Part shown: in pieces, positions 19,549 to 29,776 of the stretch
How positions within the stretch are numbered: the stretch's first letter is position 1
Layout: each line of letters begins with the position of its first letter
Origin: Gammaproteobacteria bacterium
Lineage (GTDB): Bacteria > Pseudomonadota > Gammaproteobacteria > Legionellales > Legionellaceae
Direction of reading: 5' to 3'
Length of the DNA stretch: 64,000 bases
Assembly: GCA_024742995.1 (NCBI GenBank)
Contig: JANSXK010000001.1
Span: forward strand, 212,721 to 276,720
Translations under genes and position numbers: made by a program
Notes under the pieces: generated by a model
The model's database searches: none
What the model was told of the DNA's origin: nothing
What the model saw: the letters and a program-made list of their open reading frames with translations, nothing else

Positions 19549-19941
19549 ATGAATGCTCTTGAAGAAGCTATTAGCAACGCCATCCAAACCAGTGGTGAAC
19601 AAACGCATGCAAATAAAGCTTATTTAGAATTTATCAAAGCAAATTTTATCATCCCCTTAGAAAAGCACGCTATCGACGAAGCACCTCAAGTGTTGTACTT
19701 AGAAGAACAAGGAAAAGTCTTTCTGCCTGCTTTTACCAATCAAGCTTATTTTGACCACTGGGTAGAACCCATTAAAGACGATATTCAAGTTTTAAAACTC
19801 TCAGGGGTTGATCTGCTTAAAGGAACTGGCGAACAAACCATTGTCAGCTTAAATATAGGGACCAAAATATATAAAGAATTTAACCCTGGAGAAATTGCTA
19901 GAATGCGCAGCATGGTCATCAAATTATTTGGCAATGATTAG
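19549..19941 (+). CDS. SseB-domain protein
   Basis: A 130-residue soluble protein resembling the N-terminal domain of the SseB/EsaB-type family: LEEAISNAIQ start, FIKANFIIPLE, VLYLEEQGKVFLPAFTNQAYFDHW and a central KLSGVDLLKGT. The FLPAFTxxxxFxxW pattern is the best marker. Function is unknown in most bacteria. It is a single-gene unit, with TATACT at 19512-19517 as a possible -10 box. It ends 79 bp before the MMPL transporter gene, which has its own promoter. Confidence 0.7.
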   Translation: MNALEEAISNAIQTSGEQTHANKAYLEFIKANFIIPLEKHAIDEAPQVLYLEEQGKVFLPAFTNQAYFDHWVEPIKDDIQVLKLSGVDLLKGTGEQTIVSLNIGTKIYKEFNPGEIARMRSMVIKLFGND

Positions 19942-19966
19942 ATTGTGTCATTAATTAAAGGATTTA

Positions 19967-19993
19967 TTGACAATACGCTGAGTCAGCTATACT
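19967..19993 (+). promoter_or_regulatory. Putative promoter of the MMPL transporter gene
   Basis: Perfect TTGACA at 19967-19972 with TATACT at 19988-19993. The 15-bp spacer is short; a shifted TACTTA would give 17 bp. It ends about 28 bp before the ATG at 20021. Confidence 0.4.
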
Positions 19994-20020
19994 TAAATCA
20001 TCCAATCCAGAGACTGATCT

Positions 20021-22240
20021 ATGCCTGACTCTAAAAGTATTTTTTTTCAATTTGGCCAACATATCTATCGTTTTCGAAAATTTATCATCTGTTTTTGGGT
20101 CATAGTGATGATGGCAGGTCTGCCATTTCTGACTAATATTATTGATCCATTTGAATCGACAGGGTTTGTTGCCAAGGGATCTCAGAGTGACTTAACGGAT
20201 CGTTTCTTAAATAAAAAATTGGGTTACGGACATAATCAGTTTATTGTTCTCTACCATAGCAAGCATTTAAAAGCGACTGATCCGAAATATATCAGTCGTG
20301 TCAAAAAATCGCTATCCGGACTCAAACATATCGGGTTTCAATACGAAGTCATTTATCCGCAAGCCTCTGAGATATCAACCGATCAGCATACGGCATATGT
20401 TTCTATTTTTTTGAAAACCAATAAAACCTTGTCCGACAAAGAACTCAAAAAATTTACCGATGCGATTAAAAAACCAAAATATATGACCATGCAATTAGGT
20501 GGCGAACCTATTTTTATTGAAAATATTAATAAGCAAACACAAAAAGACCTCTACAAAGCAGATATGATTGCGGCCCCTGTCTCCTTGATCACGCTGTTGA
20601 TTATTTTCGGAACGATAGTAGCCACCATCGTACCAATTGTCATAGGTGCAGGCTGTGCAACCATCATTCTCACAACACTCTATACCATTGGTCACTTCAC
20701 GGATCTGTCGATTTTTACACTCAATATTGCCTTGTTACTGGGCTTATGCCTGAGTTTGGATTATGCATTATTCATGATCAATCGTTTCCGAGAAGAATTG
20801 GCTTTAAATAAATCAATTGAGATCTGTACCCAAACTACGCTTGCCACAGCAGGTAAGGCAGTGTTTTATAGTGGGTTAGCCGTATTCACCAGCCTTAGTG
20901 CTTTACTGTTTTTCCCGATTAATATTCTCACTTCTATTGGTATTGGCGGGTTGGTGGCTGTATTCGTTGCTGTCGCAACCGCACTTACATTGCTTCCCGC
21001 GACCTTGGCTGTTTTGGGGACTCGAATTAATTCATTGGAAATTAGAAAAATACAACCGAAACCGATGACAGCCAAAAACAAACGTAACATTTGGTATAAA
21101 ATCGCTCATGCGGTCGTGTGTAATCCCATCAAATATTTCTTCTTCACATTACTGTTTTTGTTGTTTTTAGCTTATACTGTGCTCAATATTCAAATCGGAA
21201 TTTCAGATCTAAAAATCTTACCCGCGCATTCTTCCAATCAAATGTTTTTCAATGCTTATGAAAAGAATTTTAACGAACATGAGCTGAACCCCATCTTGAT
21301 GGTCGTCGCTTCAGAAGATGGTCGTATTTTATCACCTAAGAATTTGTCCAAACTGTACGATTTGGTGGAGGCCATCAAAAACAATCCGAGCGTAGATGAA
21401 GTCAATAGTATAGTTTCCATCAAATCATCCATGAATAAACAGCAATATGAAATATTATACCAATCCAAAATCCGCAGCCCGGATTTAAAACAGTTTTTGC
21501 AGCAATCCACACGACATCAATTTACGGTGATCAGCATCATCAGTCGCCATCCAGCAGATTCTTTGGAAACCCAGCGTTTAATCACCGACTTACGCAATCT
21601 GAAGCCCGGTAAAGACTTAAAAGCCACGCTGACTGGAATGCCAGTAGTCAATGCCGAAGTTTTGGCCACCATTAAACGGATTGCGCCTTACGCCGCTTTG
21701 TGGGTCTTCGGCCTAACCTACATCGTTTTGTTAGTATTGCTGCGATCACTATTACTTCCACTCAAAGCAATTTTTATGAATATCTTAAGTCTATGCACCA
21801 GTTATGGCGTATTAGTATATATATTTCAAGAAGGACATTTTCATACGATTTTAGGATTTAATCCGCAGGGTATCTTAGATGTTAATTTGATTGTCATCAT
21901 TTTTTGCGCTCTTTTTGGGTTTTCAATGGATTATGAAGTGTTTTTACTCACCCGTATCCAAGAAGCCTATCACAGTACCAAAAACACTGAAAAAAGCATC
22001 ATCTTTGGGATTGTGCGCAGCAGCCGGATCATCACCAGTGCGGCTTTAATTGTCATTGTCTTATGTGGTTCGTTTATGGTTGCAGATGTGCTGATGGTCA
22101 AGCAATTTGGCTTGGGCATTGCCGTAGCCATTTTTGTAGATGCGTTCGCTATTCGCACCATTCTCGTGCCTGCCGCAATGGCCCTACTTAAAGACTGGAA
22201 TTGGTATTTACCCAAGTGGATAGGCAAACGTTTGAAATAA
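20021..22240 (+). CDS. MMPL/RND-family transporter
   Basis: A 739-residue inner-membrane protein with the duplicated architecture of the MMPL branch of the RND superfamily: a first membrane helix (about residues 18-38), a periplasmic domain, five or six helices, and then the same again after about residue 360. The repeated helix-4-type motifs are LLLGLCLSLDYALFMINRFREEL and FGFSMDYEVFLLTRIQEAY, carrying the aspartate-tyrosine pairs thought to relay protons. Family members export lipids or hydrophobic compounds. No adaptor or outer-membrane partner is adjacent, so the cargo is unknown. Confidence 0.85.
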   Translation: MPDSKSIFFQFGQHIYRFRKFIICFWVIVMMAGLPFLTNIIDPFESTGFVAKGSQSDLTDRFLNKKLGYGHNQFIVLYHSKHLKATDPKYISRVKKSLSGLKHIGFQYEVIYPQASEISTDQHTAYVSIFLKTNKTLSDKELKKFTDAIKKPKYMTMQLGGEPIFIENINKQTQKDLYKADMIAAPVSLITLLIIFGTIVATIVPIVIGAGCATIILTTLYTIGHFTDLSIFTLNIALLLGLCLSLDYALFMINRFREELALNKSIEICTQTTLATAGKAVFYSGLAVFTSLSALLFFPINILTSIGIGGLVAVFVAVATALTLLPATLAVLGTRINSLEIRKIQPKPMTAKNKRNIWYKIAHAVVCNPIKYFFFTLLFLLFLAYTVLNIQIGISDLKILPAHSSNQMFFNAYEKNFNEHELNPILMVVASEDGRILSPKNLSKLYDLVEAIKNNPSVDEVNSIVSIKSSMNKQQYEILYQSKIRSPDLKQFLQQSTRHQFTVISIISRHPADSLETQRLITDLRNLKPGKDLKATLTGMPVVNAEVLATIKRIAPYAALWVFGLTYIVLLVLLRSLLLPLKAIFMNILSLCTSYGVLVYIFQEGHFHTILGFNPQGILDVNLIVIIFCALFGFSMDYEVFLLTRIQEAYHSTKNTEKSIIFGIVRSSRIITSAALIVIVLCGSFMVADVLMVKQFGLGIAVAIFVDAFAIRTILVPAAMALLKDWNWYLPKWIGKRLK

Positions 22241-22264
22241 CAACACTGCCGTTAAAAATACAAT

Positions 22265-22918
22265 CTAACCCAGTCGAAATGTAACTTTACCAAAAACAGA
22301 ATATAAAAATGGGACATAATCTTCTACAGGATTAATTTCAGATTCGCCATATCCCGCAGTATAATTGGAACCGATTTCAATCATCACGCGATCAACCGGC
22401 AAAAAATTAATACCAAAGCCAAATGTAGGTGAGATACGGTTGGTCTCATTAATCTGATCTTTTCTTATCACAGCAGCCACACCAACACTAGAAAATGCTC
22501 GCAAGCTTTTAGTATGCGGTATGTGCAGCATGAGTTTGGCATTCAGTGACACTGTTTCGGTTTTGGTATTTAAATTGGTTATGCCATCGTTATCAAACGC
22601 AAATAAACTATATTCATCAAACATTATGGTCGCATCTGGAAATTGCATATAATTAAGTTCTAATGCGAAACAAGGAATAAATTCATACCCAGCAGCCAAA
22701 CCCCATACTGCTCCCCCTTCCCCGACCTCTGTTGGCGTCGAAATACTGAGAGCAGAATTTTGACCCGTTTGTCGGGGCACCAAGGCATTCCAAGTTGTCG
22801 AGCCATAACCTCCCATCCCGCCAAAATAATAACGGTGGTGGAAAATATTCTCAGAATCAGTTTGTGCAAAAACTTTGCCAAACCAACATAAAAATCCAAG
22901 TAATAAAAGTTTCTTCAT
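22265..22918 (-). CDS. Small outer-membrane beta-barrel protein
   Basis: A 217-residue protein with a signal peptide (MKKLLLLGFLCWFGKVFAQ, cleavage near AQ-TDS) followed by alternating beta-strand sequence in the style of OmpA/opacity-type eight-stranded barrels. GAVWGLAAGYEFIPCFALEL resembles the usual GxxxGYxFxxxxxxEL turn, and the C-terminus VFGKVTFRLG is barrel-like although it does not end in phenylalanine. It is convergent with the MMPL gene and upstream of nothing obvious. Role unknown. Confidence 0.7.
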   Translation of the reverse strand: MKKLLLLGFLCWFGKVFAQTDSENIFHHRYYFGGMGGYGSTTWNALVPRQTGQNSALSISTPTEVGEGGAVWGLAAGYEFIPCFALELNYMQFPDATIMFDEYSLFAFDNDGITNLNTKTETVSLNAKLMLHIPHTKSLRAFSSVGVAAVIRKDQINETNRISPTFGFGINFLPVDRVMIEIGSNYTAGYGESEINPVEDYVPFLYSVFGKVTFRLG

Positions 22919-22934
22919 GATTAAAGCTTAATAA

Positions 22935-23285
22935 TCATGCACAAGCCTGTCCGGTACCACTACACAGCTCGCCGGTAGAAGAAGTTCCACCATAGCGATA
23001 ACAGTTCCAATCATCTATGCATTCTTGTATTGACACAATGTGTTTGACATCACAAGCACGGTGGAGTGTACCCACGGTATCAATCATGACCTTATAAAAT
23101 AAATTATTGTTTGCGCATAAGCCTCGTGGCAGATGGTTTTCCAAACAGTGGCATTCCGTAGAAACCCTAAATGATTCGCAAAAATTGGGGGAGGTGACAG
23201 GTTCTGCCACAGGACAAGCCGCCTGAGATGACACAGTAACTGCTAACAAACACCCTGCAAACAATCCTTTTAATAACTTATCCAT
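22935..23285 (-). CDS. Secreted cysteine-rich protein, unknown
   Basis: About 116 residues from ATG 23285: a signal peptide (MDKLLKGLFAGCLLAVTVSS, cleavage near QA-ACP) and a mature part with ten cysteines, an even number compatible with five disulfides in the periplasm or outside. Notable stretches are ECHCLENHLPRGLC and CIDDWNCYRYGG. I prefer this start to the upstream 23324 codon because it begins the signal peptide directly. I recognise no family. It precedes the barrel gene on the same strand with a 16-bp gap, so the two may be co-transcribed. Confidence 0.65.
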   Translation of the reverse strand: MDKLLKGLFAGCLLAVTVSSQAACPVAEPVTSPNFCESFRVSTECHCLENHLPRGLCANNNLFYKVMIDTVGTLHRACDVKHIVSIQECIDDWNCYRYGGTSSTGELCSGTGQACA

Positions 23286-23392
23286 AAGTCCATACACCTT
23301 ATTCAAAGAAAAAAACCAGTCCATCAGTTAAGGTATTATAAATTAACACCGTACACAAGCTTTTTGATGGGTGAATCGCACATTGCTTATCA

Positions 23393-24832
23393 TTAGCTTG
23401 TGCCACCAACTGTCAATGCATCAATTTTCAACGTAGGTTGTCCCACGCCAACAGGAACAGACTGTCCATCTTTGCCACACACACCGATACCCAAATCCAA
23501 TTCTAAATCATGGCCAATCATGCTAATTTTCTGCATCACCTCAGGACCATTTCCAATCAATGTCGCGCCTTTTACAGGTCTCGTCACTTTACCATCCTCA
23601 ATCAAATAAGCTTCACTGGCTGTAAATACAAACTGACCAGAAGTAATATCTACTTGACCGCCTCCAAAATTTGCTGCATATAACCCAGATTTTACAGAAC
23701 GGATAATATCTTCAGGATCATCTTGACCAGCCAACATATACGTATTGGTCATGCGTGGCATGGGAACATGAGCATAAGATTCGCGTCGGCAATTACCAGT
23801 TGGCTGCATCCCCATCAGTTTTGCATTCAAATGATCTTGCATATAATTGACTAAAATACCATTTTCGATCAACGTGGTATTTTGGGTGGGCGTTCCTTCA
23901 TCGTCCACCGTCAAAGACCCCCGTCGATCAGCCAAAGTACCATTATCAACGACAGTCACTCCTGATGAGGCAACCTTTTCCCCCATGCGTCCAGAAAATG
24001 CAGACAAACCCTTACGGTTAAAATCACCTTCTAAACCATGTCCAACGGCCTCATGCAACAAGACCCCAGGCCAACCAGATCCTAATACAACTGGCATCAT
24101 ACCCGCAGGAGCATCAACTGCTTCAAGGTTTAAAACAGCCTCACGCACTGCTTCACGAGCATAGTGCATTGCGCGTTGATCTTGATTGAAATAAGCATAA
24201 TCTACGCGTCCACCACCACCTGATCGACCAGACTCACGCCGACCATTGTCTTCAACAATGACAGCAACATGAATATTCACCAAAGGACGCACATCCGGTA
24301 CCATCTGACCGTGCATGTCGATGATCATGAGCACTTCATGAGACGCTGACAATGAGGCATTGACCTGGATCACACGGGCATCACAATTTCTGGCTTCCTT
24401 ATCAATAGCTTGCAACAAAGCAATTTTATCGAGTTTTGACATACTATCGATGGGATCCAAGTCTGCATAACATGGTGTTTGTATTGGCGGTGTTTTAATG
24501 GCTTGTACAATGGACTTTTGCCCCTGAGTAACAGATTTCGCTGCCGCAACAGCGCGTTCCATAGCCGGTAATACAATATCGTCACAGTACGCATATCCAG
24601 TTTTCTCACCACTTACCGCACGAATTCCCACCCCTTTATCAATCGAATATGTCCCACTTTTAACTTCAGAATCCTCTAGATACCAGGACTCGTAACTCGC
24701 GCTTTGAAAATACAAATCAGCAGCATCTACCTGGTGGCTCAATAATGATTGTAATAAACCGTGAACTTGAGATTCATCTAATCCAGCGGGCTTGAACAGT
24801 ACATCTTTGGCATGCGATAACAATGAAGACAT
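23393..24832 (-). CDS. tldD: Metalloprotease TldD
   Basis: Subunit of the TldD/TldE zinc protease that trims peptides such as microcin B17 precursor and degrades CcdA in E. coli. About 479 residues. The zinc site [11 protein letters not shown] is intact (HExxxH), followed by [26 protein letters not shown] and [20 protein letters not shown] 24832 gives the family-like start [13 protein letters not shown] with a GGA upstream; an in-frame ATG at 24844 is possible. The partner tldE/pmbA is not in the window. Confidence 0.95.
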   Translation of the reverse strand: MSSLLSHAKDVLFKPAGLDESQVHGLLQSLLSHQVDAADLYFQSASYESWYLEDSEVKSGTYSIDKGVGIRAVSGEKTGYAYCDDIVLPAMERAVAAAKSVTQGQKSIVQAIKTPPIQTPCYADLDPIDSMSKLDKIALLQAIDKEARNCDARVIQVNASLSASHEVLMIIDMHGQMVPDVRPLVNIHVAVIVEDNGRRESGRSGGGGRVDYAYFNQDQRAMHYAREAVREAVLNLEAVDAPAGMMPVVLGSGWPGVLLHEAVGHGLEGDFNRKGLSAFSGRMGEKVASSGVTVVDNGTLADRRGSLTVDDEGTPTQNTTLIENGILVNYMQDHLNAKLMGMQPTGNCRRESYAHVPMPRMTNTYMLAGQDDPEDIIRSVKSGLYAANFGGGQVDITSGQFVFTASEAYLIEDGKVTRPVKGATLIGNGPEVMQKISMIGHDLELDLGIGVCGKDGQSVPVGVGQPTLKIDALTVGGTS

Positions 24833-24910
24833 TCTAAATTCCATTCATAACATTGTGCTTATCATAAAGCGTTCTACTTGAAAAGCAAACAACTTGACAG
24901 CATACTATGA

Positions 24911-24938
24911 TATAATCGTTAGTGTCGCATCTTGCGAC
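24911..24938 (+). promoter_or_regulatory. -10 box and leader hairpin before the Bax-inhibitor gene
   Basis: TATAAT at 24911-24916 is followed by a compact hairpin GTCGCA-TCT-TGCGAC at 24924-24938 near the expected 5' end of the message. A TTGACA at 24894-24899 is only 11 bp from the -10 box, too close for a standard promoter, so the -35 contact is unclear. Confidence 0.4.
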
Positions 24939-24978
24939 GTACAACATCTGAATTTTTTTAAGATAATTGGAGTGTATT

Positions 24979-25653
24979 ATGAGCAAACAAAATGTATCTG
25001 CCATTTCACCTGGGGCAACGTCAGTCCTTGCGACAAATAAAGTCTTGAGAAATACTTATATTTTGCTTGGGATGACATTTCTTTTCAGTGCTTTGATGGC
25101 ATTTGTTTCAGTTGCGTCTGGTGTTAAGTATATCAATCCACTGTTACTCATTGTGGGTGCTTACAGCTTGATGTTTTTGACCCAAGCTTTACGCTCAAGC
25201 CCCTGGGGTTTGGTGTCTGTATTTGCTTTTACAGGGTTCATGGGTTACACCCTGGGACCTTTGTTGAATGTTTATCTCACTCAGTTTTCAAATGGTCCAC
25301 AATTGATTGCGACCGCATTTGGTGGCACAGGTTTGATATTCTTTGCGCTTTCAGCCTACGCGCTGACAACTAGAAAGGATTTTTCTTACCTTTCAGGCTT
25401 TCTATTTGCAGCCATGATGGTGGCATTTTTGGCAATGATAGCTGGCATTTTCTTTCAAATGCCTGCATTACAATTAGTCATTTCTGCTGCGTTCATGCTC
25501 ATTTCTTCCGGTTTGATTTTATTTCAAACCAGCGCAATCATTCATGGTGGCGAAAGAAATTATATTTCAGCCACAGTCACTTTATTTGTGTCTATCTATA
25601 ATTTGTTTATCAGTTTGTTGAATTTGTTAGGCGCATTTTCAAATCGCGATTGA
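24979..25653 (+). CDS. Bax inhibitor-1/YccA family membrane protein
   Basis: A 224-residue protein with seven likely membrane segments, matching the Bax inhibitor-1 superfamily (E. coli YccA/YbhL). ATG 24979 follows a TTGGAG site; an in-frame TTG further upstream is not needed. The N-terminal NKVLRNTYILLGMTFLFSAL and the final helices with GGERNYISATVTLFVSIYN are typical, the latter corresponding to the loop with conserved aspartate/glycine in relatives. YccA modulates FtsH proteolysis in E. coli; a similar job is possible here. A strong terminator follows. Confidence 0.88.
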   Translation: MSKQNVSAISPGATSVLATNKVLRNTYILLGMTFLFSALMAFVSVASGVKYINPLLLIVGAYSLMFLTQALRSSPWGLVSVFAFTGFMGYTLGPLLNVYLTQFSNGPQLIATAFGGTGLIFFALSAYALTTRKDFSYLSGFLFAAMMVAFLAMIAGIFFQMPALQLVISAAFMLISSGLILFQTSAIIHGGERNYISATVTLFVSIYNLFISLLNLLGAFSNRD

Positions 25654-25663
25654 TCATACACTC

Positions 25664-25695
25664 AAAAAGCTCGATGCATGTCATCGAGCTTTTTT
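25664..25695 (+). terminator. Rho-independent terminator after the Bax-inhibitor gene
   Basis: A 13-bp perfect stem (AAAAAGCTCGATG / CATCGAGCTTTTT) with a 5-nt loop ends in a run of T, 10 bp after the stop codon. The A-run on the left arm could let it work in both directions. Confidence 0.85.
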
Positions 25696-25714
25696 GTAAC
25701 AAAGGAATGAATAT

Positions 25715-25963
25715 ATGAAAGCTAGCATAGCGTTTTCCGTATTAGTCCTGTTTTCTAGCACCGCATCTGCAACAACCACTTATTATCCAGGCAATACTGA
25801 TGGCGTTACCGCCGTACAATTAGAAAAAGAACCACCAGTCTATTATCCTCCGCAACAACCTAACCCGCTGATCAATCCCAAAAACACGAAGCACGCCAAA
25901 CCCAAACGCAACCCGCAAGTCCCACGAAGCACACCACCCGCGTCAACCAGTAAAAATAATTGA
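25715..25963 (+). CDS. Small secreted proline-rich protein
   Basis: An 82-residue protein with a clear signal peptide (KASIAFSVLVLFSSTASA, cleavage before TTTYYPG) and a mature tail of about 62 residues that is rich in proline, asparagine and lysine (EKEPPVYYPPQQPNPLINP). The tail looks unstructured and basic. AAAGGAATG provides a ribosome-binding site. I do not recognise it; it could be a periplasmic or surface linker peptide. Confidence 0.55.
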   Translation: MKASIAFSVLVLFSSTASATTTYYPGNTDGVTAVQLEKEPPVYYPPQQPNPLINPKNTKHAKPKRNPQVPRSTPPASTSKNN

Positions 25964-26099
25964 CGCCATTAAGCTTCATAATCACTCTTGACACCTATAT
26001 CTCATATAAAAAAAGCAAGTTTGATATGCTTTGAAAGCTTTTAGTAGAAATATGGACAACGCTGTATGCCTGACTACAATAGGGCTTTACCAATACACC

Positions 26100-27083
26100 C
26101 TAATCTTTTTCAGGCTCAATTTTCCAAACATGCTTCGCGCGAAATAATGCCGGTAAATCCGATACCGTTTTATTTATTGTGGCAGGCAAGCGAAACACAG
26201 GCCTTTCTTTTTGATAATAAACCCCCAAGGGCACTGGAAAAACTTGTTGTTCTAAATAGGCTAATCGCAATGCTTGGGTATAATTCTCGGGATCATGACG
26301 ATGTTTTGTTGCCTGCTTGCTTGTGGTTTTGACACATGTATCGCCGCGCCACAACAAACCCGACTCTCGGTTGGCGCCGAACAACAACGGTTCGTCTTTT
26401 TCTAAAAGCACGGTATGCTCAGCACGGCGATTTTTTAAAGAAAAATCATCAAAAGCCCCTGCATTAAAAATATGGCAATCTTGATTGATTTCAATAAAGG
26501 CACAACCAGGATGCTCATAGGCTTGTTTTAATACCCCTGCCAAATGATTTGGATCCTTATCTACGGTTTTGGCAACAAACGTTGCCCCTGCAGCCAAAGC
26601 CAGTGCCAAAGGATGAAGCGGATCTACATTGACGCCATCAGGCGAAGTTTTGGTCACTTGTCCCACATGGGAGGTGGGTGAATATTGACCTTTCGTCAAC
26701 CCATAGATTTGATTGTTCACCAATAAAATTTTTACATTAACATTCCGGCGTAAACAATGAATCAAATGGTTGCCGCCAATACTCAAAGCATCTCCATCTC
26801 CAGTCACCACCCAAACGGTTAAATCATCTCGAAAAGCCTTAATGCCAGTCGCCACAGGAAGCGCACGGCCATGAATGGTATGATAGCCATAGGTATTCAT
26901 ATAATAAGGCAAACGTCCAGAACAGCCGATGCCCGACACAAAAACATGCTTTTCAGGCGCCAAGCCTAATTCAGGTAACAAGCGTTGTAATGCTGCCAAA
27001 ATAGCATAATCCCCACAACCCGGGCACCAGCGCACTTCAGCTGAAGAAACAAAATCATCTTTACTGTATTTTTTTTTCGGCAT
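26100..27083 (-). CDS. korB: 2-oxoacid:ferredoxin oxidoreductase, beta subunit
   Basis: Thiamine-diphosphate subunit of a 2-oxoglutarate-type ferredoxin oxidoreductase. About 327 residues. Visible: WCPGCGDYAILAAL at the start (iron-sulfur/TPP contact), VSGIGCSGRLPYYM, HTIHGRALPVATG, and the TPP-Mg motif GDGDALSIGGNHLIH...NVKILLVNNQIYGLTKGQYSPTS split over residues 97-140. ATG 27083 shares one base with the korA stop (TGATG) behind a GGGAG site, so expression is coupled. A separate ferredoxin-like delta subunit is absent, as in other two-subunit enzymes. Confidence 0.92.
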   Translation of the reverse strand: MPKKKYSKDDFVSSAEVRWCPGCGDYAILAALQRLLPELGLAPEKHVFVSGIGCSGRLPYYMNTYGYHTIHGRALPVATGIKAFRDDLTVWVVTGDGDALSIGGNHLIHCLRRNVNVKILLVNNQIYGLTKGQYSPTSHVGQVTKTSPDGVNVDPLHPLALALAAGATFVAKTVDKDPNHLAGVLKQAYEHPGCAFIEINQDCHIFNAGAFDDFSLKNRRAEHTVLLEKDEPLLFGANRESGLLWRGDTCVKTTSKQATKHRHDPENYTQALRLAYLEQQVFPVPLGVYYQKERPVFRLPATINKTVSDLPALFRAKHVWKIEPEKD

Positions 27084-28894
27084 CAATCAACTCCCTGGGC
27101 CAGCGCTTTGATCTTCGATAAGAGATAAGACGTGGAAAAAGGCTGGCCATTGCATTGCGTGATGGATTGAATATCTTTTAAGTAGTGCGCTCGTAAAATG
27201 CGGCATAATTGACCACTGTTTAATTCAGCTAAATAAATATGTTGAAACGCATTCAGATGATCCCTTAAATCTTTTGGTAAAGGATTTAAATAGCGCAGAT
27301 GGAGTAAGGCAACTTTAATCCCCGCCTCTTGGCATAAAGGCAACACTGATTGTAAGCTCCCATACGTGCTTCCCCAGCCAATCAGCAAAATAGGGGCATC
27401 CACCTCCCCTTCCAATTGTAGCGGCTCATAAGTATCGGCAATCCCTGCAATTTTTTCTGCCCTTAATGCGACCATGTCTTGATGATTTTTCGCATCATAA
27501 GAGACACGTCCTTCTTCGCCTTCTTTTTCTAAGCCGCCCAATTGATAAATAAACCCCGGTGTGCCTGGTGTATTCCAGCTGCGACTCAGAAGATCGTCAC
27601 GGGTAAAAGGTTTTGGGAAGCGATTAAAGTCAATGGTTGGCATCTGTATAGAAGAGATATCCGGAATTTTCCATGATTGAGCGGCCAATGCAAGATAGGC
27701 ATCCATCAACACGATCACGGGTGTCATATACCGTGTAGCAATGCGAAATGCTTCAATGATGGTCTCAAAGCAATCCGCGGGTGTTTTAGGTGCCAACACC
27801 GGCAGAGGTGCCTCGCCGTGACGACCAAACAATGCTTGATTCAAATCTGATTGCCCTGTTTTGGTCGGCAATCCTGTAGAGGCACCTGCGCGTTGTACGT
27901 CGATAACCACCAACGGCAATTCACTGACAACAGCCAATCCTAAGCTTTCACTTTTTAAATCTAAGCCTGGACCAGAAGTGGAGGTCATCGCCAGCGACCC
28001 TCCAAAAGCCGCACCCAAACAAGCACAAATCGCAGATATTTCATCTTCAGCTTGAAATAGATACACGCCATAATCTTGTAAGCTTGCACATTCTTGTAAA
28101 ATCGCAGAAGAAGGCGTGATGGGGTATCCCGCAACCAATGTCGGGGTGTTTGTTGCAACAGCAACGGTCGCAACACCCAATGCGACTGCTTCTACCCCTG
28201 TAATATGGCGATACTCCCCTTGAGCACGAGGCATTTGGCCAATTGACCGTGGGCGCTTGCTTAACTCTAAGGTCATGGCATAATTGTACCCTGCCATCAA
28301 AGCACGCTCATTCGCTTGTTGCAGAATGGGCGCGCGTTGAAATTTTTTCTCAAGAAACCGCTGACAATCCTTAGTAGGCATATCAAATAGCCATAAAACC
28401 ACCCCTAGCACGTAACAATTTTTTGTTTTTTTAGCCTCGGTCTGGGTCATCTCCAGATCTGCAACGGCTTCTAAGGTTAGTTTTGTCAAAGGAATCAACA
28501 ATACTTGATACTGTGACTCTATCTCAGCCAATATCGACGCATCATAACCTGCCTTTTGCCAATCTTTATCTTTTAAACTGTCTGCATTCAAGATTAAAAT
28601 GCCATCTTGATTCAAATATTGCAATGAATGCTGTAATGCAGCTGGGTTCAAAGCCACTAAGACATCTAGTGATTCCCCTGCCGTGAAAATCGCATGCTCG
28701 GCCATCGCCAATTGAAACCCCGATACCCCAGCCACTGTCCCAGCAGGGGCTCGTATTTCTCCTGGAAAGTCTGGCAACGTTTGCACGTCACGTCCCTGTA
28801 GAGCAGCGGTAATCGTGAGCTGCTCACCCACCAATTGCACCCCATCACCAGAATCTCCAGCGATACGAATGACAACGCTTTCATCCATAGGCAT
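27083..28894 (-). CDS. korA: 2-oxoacid:ferredoxin oxidoreductase, fused gamma-alpha subunit
   Basis: A 603-residue fusion: an N-terminal gamma domain (about 1-185; [19 protein letters not shown] and [11 protein letters not shown]) and a C-terminal alpha domain (about 225-600) with [31 protein letters not shown] and [11 protein letters not shown]. The YPITPSS motif is the pyrimidine-side signature of KorA-type enzymes that decarboxylate 2-oxoglutarate or related 2-oxoacids with ferredoxin as acceptor. Its start overlaps the pdxJ stop by 14 bp, suggesting a pdxJ-korA-korB operon. It provides a ferredoxin-linked route beside the NAD-linked dehydrogenase at 35.4-38.6 kb. Confidence 0.92.
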   Translation of the reverse strand: MPMDESVVIRIAGDSGDGVQLVGEQLTITAALQGRDVQTLPDFPGEIRAPAGTVAGVSGFQLAMAEHAIFTAGESLDVLVALNPAALQHSLQYLNQDGILILNADSLKDKDWQKAGYDASILAEIESQYQVLLIPLTKLTLEAVADLEMTQTEAKKTKNCYVLGVVLWLFDMPTKDCQRFLEKKFQRAPILQQANERALMAGYNYAMTLELSKRPRSIGQMPRAQGEYRHITGVEAVALGVATVAVATNTPTLVAGYPITPSSAILQECASLQDYGVYLFQAEDEISAICACLGAAFGGSLAMTSTSGPGLDLKSESLGLAVVSELPLVVIDVQRAGASTGLPTKTGQSDLNQALFGRHGEAPLPVLAPKTPADCFETIIEAFRIATRYMTPVIVLMDAYLALAAQSWKIPDISSIQMPTIDFNRFPKPFTRDDLLSRSWNTPGTPGFIYQLGGLEKEGEEGRVSYDAKNHQDMVALRAEKIAGIADTYEPLQLEGEVDAPILLIGWGSTYGSLQSVLPLCQEAGIKVALLHLRYLNPLPKDLRDHLNAFQHIYLAELNSGQLCRILRAHYLKDIQSITQCNGQPFSTSYLLSKIKALAQGVD

Positions 28895-29627
28895 GATGTC
28901 TGGCTTCCTGCATTAATTGCCGCATGCTACGAACCGCTTCCTTCAAACCACAAGAAATGGATCGTGCAATAATGGCATGTCCAATATTCAATTCATGAAT
29001 CATTTCAATTGCAGCAATGGCTTGCACATTATGGTAATGTAAGCCGTGACCTGCATTCACAATCAAATCTAACCCATGCGCATATTCCGCAGCCTGGCGA
29101 ATTGCAATCAATTCTTGGTGTTGCTCTGCTATTGAGGTAGTATCCGCATATCTTCCTGTATGTAATTCAATGACCTTTGCGCCACTTGCCACCACAGCAT
29201 CAATTTGTTTCAGATCGGGATCAATAAATAAAGATACAGACGAGCCAACAGCGTGTAAGCGTTCCACTGCTTGAGTAACAGCAGACAAATGTTGTACCAC
29301 ATCCAGGCCCCCTTCTGTGGTCAGCTCCTCACGTTTTTCTGGCACCAAGCAAATCTGTTCTGGCTTAATCTCTGCTGCAAAATCCAGCATTGCTGGTGTC
29401 ATGGCCATTTCAAAATTCATGCGTGTTTGCAAAACAGCTTTGATCAAATGCACATCGCGTTCTTGAATATGACGGCGATCTTCACGTAAATGAAGGGTAA
29501 TCAAATCAGCGCCTGCTTCTTCAGCATCTATGCCTGCTTGTACAGGATCAGGATAGCGTGTCCCTCGTGCTTGCCGTAAAGTCGCGACATGATCAATATT
29601 CACACCCAACAAAATCTCTCGTTTCAT
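28881..29627 (-). CDS. pdxJ: Pyridoxine 5'-phosphate synthase
   Basis: Condenses 1-deoxyxylulose 5-phosphate with aminoacetone phosphate to give pyridoxine phosphate, the last ring-forming step of the DXP-dependent B6 pathway. About 248 residues. Motifs: [57 protein letters not shown] and [12 protein letters not shown], then [13 protein letters not shown] 29627 is preferred to 29633 because an AGG site then has proper spacing. It leads the operon into korA. Confidence 0.96.
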   Translation of the reverse strand: MKREILLGVNIDHVATLRQARGTRYPDPVQAGIDAEEAGADLITLHLREDRRHIQERDVHLIKAVLQTRMNFEMAMTPAMLDFAAEIKPEQICLVPEKREELTTEGGLDVVQHLSAVTQAVERLHAVGSSVSLFIDPDLKQIDAVVASGAKVIELHTGRYADTTSIAEQHQELIAIRQAAEYAHGLDLIVNAGHGLHYHNVQAIAAIEMIHELNIGHAIIARSISCGLKEAVRSMRQLMQEARHHAYG

Positions 29628-29718
29628 ACCCATCCTAAATCATAAATTAATGCCTTGTCTCTACCTTATTCATGAGACACTCACATTCAACTATAACCTA
29701 AAAATATAAGATTCTCGA

Positions 29719-29747
29719 TTGAAAATTGACTTTATTATCAGTATAGT
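29719..29747 (+). promoter_or_regulatory. Putative promoter of the purine nucleoside phosphorylase gene
   Basis: TTGAAA and TATAGT with an exact 17-bp spacer, ending 29 bp before ATG 29777 in the divergent gap with pdxJ. Confidence 0.55.
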
Positions 29748-29776
29748 TTTGTTTTTCAAAATACTTAGAGTACGTC

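Noticed and set aside
23847..24164. 105-codon frame opposite tldD
   Set aside because: Lies wholly within the unambiguous TldD coding sequence, including its HExxxH region; a shadow frame.
24894..24916. TTGACA-TATAAT as a standard promoter for the Bax-inhibitor gene
   Set aside because: The boxes are only 11 bp apart, too close for sigma-70 recognition; only the -10 box is kept as a candidate.
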